From contig FN649743.1 of assembly GCA_000310025.1 (NCBI GenBank), forward strand, positions 1,875,185 to 1,903,902: a stretch of 28,718 nt of DNA, read 5' to 3'. Shown here piece by piece: positions 18,601-28,718 of the stretch; positions within the stretch are counted from its first letter, which is position 1; every line of letters begins with the position of its first letter. The DNA is from Ectocarpus siliculosus (lineage: Eukaryota > Sar > Phaeophyceae > Ectocarpales > Ectocarpaceae). The notes below the pieces were generated by a model. That model worked only from the letters and a program-made list of their open reading frames with translations. It did not search any database and was not told where the DNA came from. The position numbers were made by a program, and so were the translations under genes.

Positions 18601-20459
18601 CCGTCGTTGTCGTCGTCCCCCTTGACGTTGTTCTTTCGGGTCCTTGGTTTCTTGCCCTTTTTCTTTATCCCTCGCGCGTTTACGGTCAGAATCTCCTCCT
18701 AAGGGGAGGATTGTGAGTAGGGGAGTAGAGTCAAGAAGCAGCCCCGTGTAGACACCACCATTAACCATTGCTTGTCGTCCTGCCTACTTCTTCAAGTGTG
18801 TGTCAGCTCATCCAAGTGCGTCCCATTCCTTTTTCGGATAAATTTAAGAACGTAATGCCCTCACAGTTCGCATCCATTCGTTCTCCCACCCCGCCCACAG
18901 CCGCGACTCGTGAATGTTGCGAATTGTTCAAGCTTTGTCGCGTTTCCAGTGTCTTTCCGCTTGTTCTGTGCCTACACGCCATGCCCGACAGAACCGAGAA
19001 ACATTGTTGGGCCAACAGAAAATGGTTTGGGCTTCTACACCAGAAGCTGACAACGTTTGGGACCAAACGAAGAAAGGCCTCGGGGCAGTAGAAACCGAAA
19101 ACGTGTGGGATTGGCTCACTTTGAAGTCCGCTAGGTCAGCGGGGAGAACCCAAGTTCTCGGGGAAAACGCGTACTCCTCCGGAAACTCGCGCTGGCAAAC
19201 AAATGGCGGAACGAAATGAAAGGTCAACAAATGTGGGCGACAAAAGAGACATAGCCAAGAGGGCGCCGCTATTCTTCGGGCTGGCGAGGGCTCAGAAAAA
19301 TAAATGGTACCCATTTTTCTGGAGTTATTTCTGAATCTCCTTGTCGAGAAAGTATTCAACGAACACTCGTGCCGAAGCACACACAGCTCTGCGGCTGGCG
19401 GGTTTTAGCCGACGGAAGAAGAGACGCTTCCGGCAAGAAACAAGTACGCTCCGCTTTCGCGATCAGCGGTGGGGAATCCGTGATGAATAACTGGTAGCTG
19501 TTGCCTACTCATCGTATCATACCTGCATCCTGCTGAGGCTCCTCGCCAAATCTCCTTTCCGACAGATGGCACACATTCCAGGGAAGTGATTGATCTTTTG
19601 CAGTCCTCGCATCCGCATCACTCTCTGTCCTCCTCGTTGTTGCAAGTCCATAGTTGAATGTTATTATGGTTTTGACACACAAGTCATGAGCAAGCAAGTG
19701 CTTTCGTTGGTTTTCGAGCTCGAAATTTCGACAACTGCTGTGTGACAACCCAATCAATCACATGCTAAGTCTCTTCTTGTACTTGTTACGTTTCGTGAGA
19801 GTTTTGACCTTTGAAAAACGGCTTGTGCAAGAGCTTGGTGGTGGTCGTTGGTTAGATGATTTCAGAAATCTCCAAGGCGCCGACAAAAGTCGAAATGACC
19901 GCAAGACTATAGAGCGACGACCATCACAAGAACACCAAGCACGTCATTAAACGAGACAACACAGCAGTAATTCGAAATAATGGGTGCCAATACTTTTGCC
20001 AGAACAACGTGCGTCACATGCAAGCACCGCAGGGTAGATGCCCGTACGCCGAAGCGTTTCCGACTACATAGTTTCCACCTTGCCCAGGAGCAAGCCCGGT
20101 CGAGATGTGTTACACGACGAGACGCATGAATGTCAAAACTGCACACAAAAAGAAAGAGCTCTACTAGTCCGACGGGGACAGAATGAAAGGAAAAGTGGAA
20201 GGCTAAGCTTACATCCGCTCTTGAGAAGCATCCTCACCTGCAGCGATACCGAGGTATCTGTCCAGTACACGTCCCAGCGCCCACCCCCCGCCACGCTACC
20301 CCCTTCTTCACTGCGTCCTTTGTTCCCCTCGCTTATCGACCACCCCATGTCTCTCGCGCACGCCTTCACCACGCCATACTTGCACTTTAAGGCCGCCGGG
20401 AAACCAGAGAGATGATACACGGTTAGGCCCTTGTACGCCAGAATACGAAAGAGAGTTTT
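13186..20459 (-). CDS. tubulin tyrosine ligase-like protein (TTLL, probable tubulin polyglutamylase); N-terminal exon(s) not found
   Basis: TTLL enzymes are ATP-grasp ligases that add glutamate chains to tubulin tails in cilia and other microtubules. Recognised exons: 20459-20238 ([29 protein letters not shown]), 19624-19523 ([20 protein letters not shown]), 19191-19120 ([19 protein letters not shown]), 18698-18468 ([17 protein letters not shown], with the ATP-binding lysine), 17754-17578 ([20 protein letters not shown]), 17246-17028 ([16 protein letters not shown]), about 16264-15890 ([23 protein letters not shown]), about 15700-15460 ([20 protein letters not shown] then EVNHSPSF, the metal-binding E/N motif) and 15097-13186 ([16 protein letters not shown] plus a long tail). 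The first six visible exons join in phase 0 with good GT/AG sites; the borders near 17028, 16264, 15890 and 15700 are less certain. The TTLL6/13-like signature suggests a glutamylase, not TTL itself. Low-complexity inserts interrupt the catalytic domain, and the last 637 codons are mostly disordered. No ATG was found upstream of 20459. Confidence 0.88.
15601..15648 (-). repeat. CAG/CAA repeat encoding polyglutamine inside the TTLL catalytic region
   Basis: On the minus strand a run of CAG and CAA codons gives about twelve consecutive glutamines, followed by [13 protein letters not shown] and then the conserved [12 protein letters not shown]. The tract is in frame with the catalytic motif, so it is a coding repeat that may vary in length between strains. 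Confidence 0.75.
16698..16749. repeat. 26-bp tandem duplication carrying a splice-donor-like motif
   Basis: Two copies of GTAGTGCTGTCCACTTACC(A/G)CCTCAC lie head to tail with one mismatch. On the minus strand, the TTLL sense strand, each contains G|GTAAGTGG, a strong donor consensus. It lies in the intron after the exon ending near 17028, downstream of an in-frame stop, so use as the normal donor is unlikely. Confidence 0.85.
17110..17152 (-). repeat. Thr/Glu-coding low-complexity tract in a TTLL exon
   Basis: A trinucleotide-like tract (ACA/GCA/GAA on the minus strand) encodes [20 protein letters not shown] directly after the conserved [11 protein letters not shown] motif. It is an in-frame insert within the catalytic domain. 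Confidence 0.7.
17768..17832. repeat. GTT/GTC microsatellite
   Basis: An imperfect GTT/GTC/GTG trinucleotide run, CAA/GAC-rich on the TTLL sense strand, lies immediately upstream of the acceptor TACTAG of the TTLL exon at 17754. It replaces the pyrimidine tract normally expected there. Confidence 0.85.
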
Positions 20460-21706
20460 CTTGGGAAATGTGTCCGAGGCTTAGCTGTGGACTGTTTTTA
20501 TTTTTGTACAGCGATTGTTTTGACAGGTTGGAAACTTATTGTCGCTAAGTTGCGTGCTCTGATGTGTCGAGGGGCGTTGAACCGCTAAACGTTCTCCGCA
20601 ATTGAAGAATCGGGAGACACGTCTAAGGCGCTCCGGAAACGTGAGAGCGTGGCCGGCGGCGTGTGCGTGTAGGCACGACGTATGGTTATTGATACGTGTG
20701 CTACATCGAAGAATGTGAATCGTCTCGTCTCATCTCCCTTGACCAAACTCTAGCCGGAACAACAAGCGTACATGTACATAGAACAACGTTTTCTTCTAGC
20801 CAAGAAGGAACGTATTGGGTAGAGTTGTAATAGCGGTGACGACAAACTTGGTAACGACAAAGGCGTAGCAAAACAACAGCACTAACAACAACGAAATCGC
20901 TACAGCAGTGTCTACCCCCTTCAATCGATTTCTAAGCAACTCAGAGTAACTTCAAGCTCCCGCATCAGAGGATTTTGGCGTGATTTCCGGCCGACATCCT
21001 CAGTGTAACAAGCTGTGTAACATAATCTTTTCCGCGTACCCGCCACAAAACATCTGTCACTGTTGCTGTTGCTCTAGCTTTCGACCTTTCTTTGAACCTC
21101 CCCCCGAAGGTATTTTCACCCGTAGCCGAAAAACAGAAAGGCCCCCAAACGCTCTCTCCACAAAACTCTACCAGAACTGTTCAGGATTCTACACACACCA
21201 TCCGGAGGAAAAACAACACTAAACCCGATGTACACTTTAGGACATAACGTACCTGCGAGAGATCGATCCGGATCGTTCTGTCTTTTCTCCGAGTAGGAGA
21301 GCGGGGTTGTTGTTGCATTTGTTTTCTCGAAATCGCCATAGTTGTTTTCCGTACAGGGAAACCGTGATCTTGTCTCTCCTCCATATTTAGCGGTTGGCCT
21401 GTTGTCCACAGGGGCCTGCTCTGGTGCAAGAATATAAATGTTTACTATTCTCCAACTTTTTCTTTTTCTTTCTTTTTCCAATCTAGGGTTACCTCGCAGA
21501 GCGTGTTGAGGCGAGCGGAGTGGCCTAGACTATCTGTCGTTGTCTTTTATTGGCTTGCTGACCCTTCGGGTCCATTTTATTTTCGTATACCTTTTTTGGG
21601 TAAGTTAGCCTGTGACCACGGGAATCGACCCCTGTCAAGTGTTAGACTAGTACGGACAGAAGAAGGTACTGGGCAGAGAGAGAGAGGAACGGTTTTTAAT
21701 GTGAAG

Positions 21707-21734
21707 ACAACAACAACAACAACAACAACAACAA
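21707..21734. repeat. ACA trinucleotide microsatellite
   Basis: About nine perfect CAA/ACA units lie in the TTLL-MOK intergenic region. Confidence 0.9.
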
Positions 21735-21784
21735 TGAGTCCCACAGCGCATCGTTATTTCCTTAGACGACAGTATATATGTAGA

Positions 21785-22277
21785 CTACTGTAGTCTAGTC
21801 TTCATATCGTCTACAAGTAGTCTACATAAATGCTGTAGAGTAGAGTGCCATTCAAGGTACAGAGAACTAGCGTCCAATCCCTTGTACGATCCTCGTCTTG
21901 CTTGCTGATATTGTTGCCAGGACTTCCACCGATTGCGGTTGTCCCAAATTGTTTCGCTAATAAGACTGATGGTGGGGGCACAATTTGGGGACTTGGAACT
22001 TGACGACCAACATAAAAATGTAGGCCCAAAAATGTACATACCATATTCTTAGCAGGCGAGTTGCCTGGCCTGACGGGCAGGCAGGCGGTTCTGCATACCA
22101 TTGTTAAGCACCGGAGGGGTGCTCGCTCCGAGCCTTAACCAGACAGTAAACTGTACAACAAGTAAGTTCCTACACAACAGTCTTAAGCTTTATCTTCGGG
22201 CATGGGACAGAGGCCGTATAGAATGCTGTAGCATGATGACCAGTCTAGTCGAACGGTACTGCCGTAGACTACAGTAG
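21785..22277. repeat. possible small inverted-repeat (MITE-like) element
   Basis: CTACTGTAGTCTA at 21785-21797 is matched by its exact reverse complement TAGACTACAGTAG at 22265-22277, bounding about 490 bp. The left end also holds further GTAGACTAC / GTAGTCTAC inverted copies near 21780 and 21817, and a related GTCTACAGTAG occurs near 23990. No transposase or clear target duplication was seen, so this remains a guess based on the arms. Confidence 0.25.
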
Positions 22278-23261
22278 ACTTGTATACATTTACCTGTTCA
22301 AGTCGCAAAGAAGTAGTCTCCTTTCATCATTCTCTCAGTGCAACGCAGTAGATACTGCAACTTAGCACCAGCTGGCATCACTGGTATAAATCATCAGTGT
22401 ATAGACTTTAAAAGACTCGAAATAAGTCCAGTACTCAGCCGGTTTCCCTTCACTCACTGAAAAGACTCCACCACATCCCGTTCGACTGTGGGTAATCTCG
22501 AATGGGTAGTCTTTCTGTGTGTGTTTTTTTTATTATTCCTTAATACTGCATGTAGGCATTTTCCAGCACAGAATACTTGCTGGACACAACCAACCGGCGA
22601 CAAGGATCCACCACTCACCGTGAGCTTTTGGGCGAAAAAGCGAGTCCACACTGGATGCTAATGCCAAATTACTTCCCCTTCCTCCATCGCCTACGTTGGA
22701 TATTGTAGCTGCCTGCTGCCCATGGCTGTTGGGTATTTAATGTTGCCCCGATCTCGTGATATACAAGATCCAACGACGCCAGTGGCCAGCGGCCTCTTGA
22801 ACCGGCACCTATCGCGCCGCGAGAAAACGGTCTACACGCAACGCGCGCGGCGGCAGCAGACCCGCCAGCAAGGAACACACCACACACGACCTTAACGCCT
22901 GCCGCATAGCAGCACGCGAACGATTGCCTTTGATGCGGAGTATCCTGTTACGGAAGCCGGAGTAGGAAATGTATCCGCCGTAGGATCTTGTGCACACCAA
23001 CAGACAAGGCGGAGCAGCACCGGATGCCCCTCAGGTCCAGAGCTGCAGAGACCGAACAACAGCGGGTGACAACTAAATACAACGTCCGCTGTCTAGCACT
23101 GAGAGTAGCGCGTCCCCGTGCTCGGGAACCAGGCACAGGGAGTTTAGCTGGCTCAAGTGCTTGAACCTGTCCGAAGTGGAGCTAGCCTCAGGGGCTGAGA
23201 CGGTGGTTGCAGCAGCAGAGGCAGCAGCAGCACCAGCGGCAGTACCAGCGGCAGCAGCAAG

Positions 23262-28718
<5,457 letters not shown>

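Larger units (their letters stand above)
20480..23261. promoter_or_regulatory. divergent upstream region between TTLL and MOK genes
   Basis: About 2.8 kb lies between the first recognised TTLL exon (leftward) and the MOK start (rightward). The missing TTLL start exon and both promoters should be here. Visible structure: an ACA trinucleotide run at about 21707-21734, a possible inverted-repeat element at 21785-22277, an imperfect hairpin at about 22103-22139, a strong pyrimidine tract and AG near 21485, and a CAG/CGG-rich stretch just before the MOK ATG (23205-23260). No promoter motif can be named with confidence. Confidence 0.35.

Noticed and set aside
22454-23136. Minus-strand open frames proposed as the missing TTLL first exon
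   Set aside because: None has an ATG with a donor in the phase required by the exon at 20459, and no TTLL N-terminal motif is visible.

Overview
The window looks like nuclear DNA of a photosynthetic stramenopile, most likely a brown alga or close relative. This is inference from several things seen together: two minus-strand proteins begin with a signal peptide ending in the A-x-A-F type plastid-import motif of secondary red plastids; genes are split by spliceosomal introns of roughly 80 to 2,000 bases with GT..AG borders; two genes are of ciliary/flagellar type; and the DNA is moderately GC-rich with many short tandem repeats and G/C homopolymers. No bacterial-type operon, rRNA, CRISPR array or convincing tRNA was seen. 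Exon models below were built by hand from splice consensus, reading-frame phase and family similarity; none has transcript support.

Layout. (1) 1-1140, minus: first exon of a plastid-type preprotein (1140-910), with a likely further exon running off the left edge. (2) 2941-6223, minus: a complete three-exon gene for a 91-residue plastid-type preprotein; its 2.06-kb first intron carries a 150-bp duplicated unit, the second copy of which is split by a 237-bp insert with an A-rich tail and a 12-bp target-site duplication. (3) 6560-7885, plus: an F-box-like open stretch without an ATG and small candidate genes whose exon structure is unresolved. (4) 8286-11372, plus: a five-exon gene for a 310-residue PH-domain protein. 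(5) 13186-20459, minus: a large tubulin tyrosine ligase-like (TTLL) glutamylase gene with at least nine exons, with low-complexity inserts and a 637-codon last exon; its N-terminal exon was not found. (6) 23262 to the right edge, plus: a MOK/RAGE-type protein kinase in eight visible exons, with an apparent GC-AG intron, continuing past the window.

How they fit. TTLL enzymes add glutamate side chains to tubulin, mainly in cilia, and MOK belongs to the MAK/ICK/MOK kinases that influence cilium length and intraflagellar transport. The two genes are divergent, about 2.8 kb apart between their first recognised exons, so a shared ciliary promoter region is a testable idea. The PH gene and the TTLL gene converge tail to tail across 1.8 kb. 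The plastid-type genes at the left are an unrelated group.
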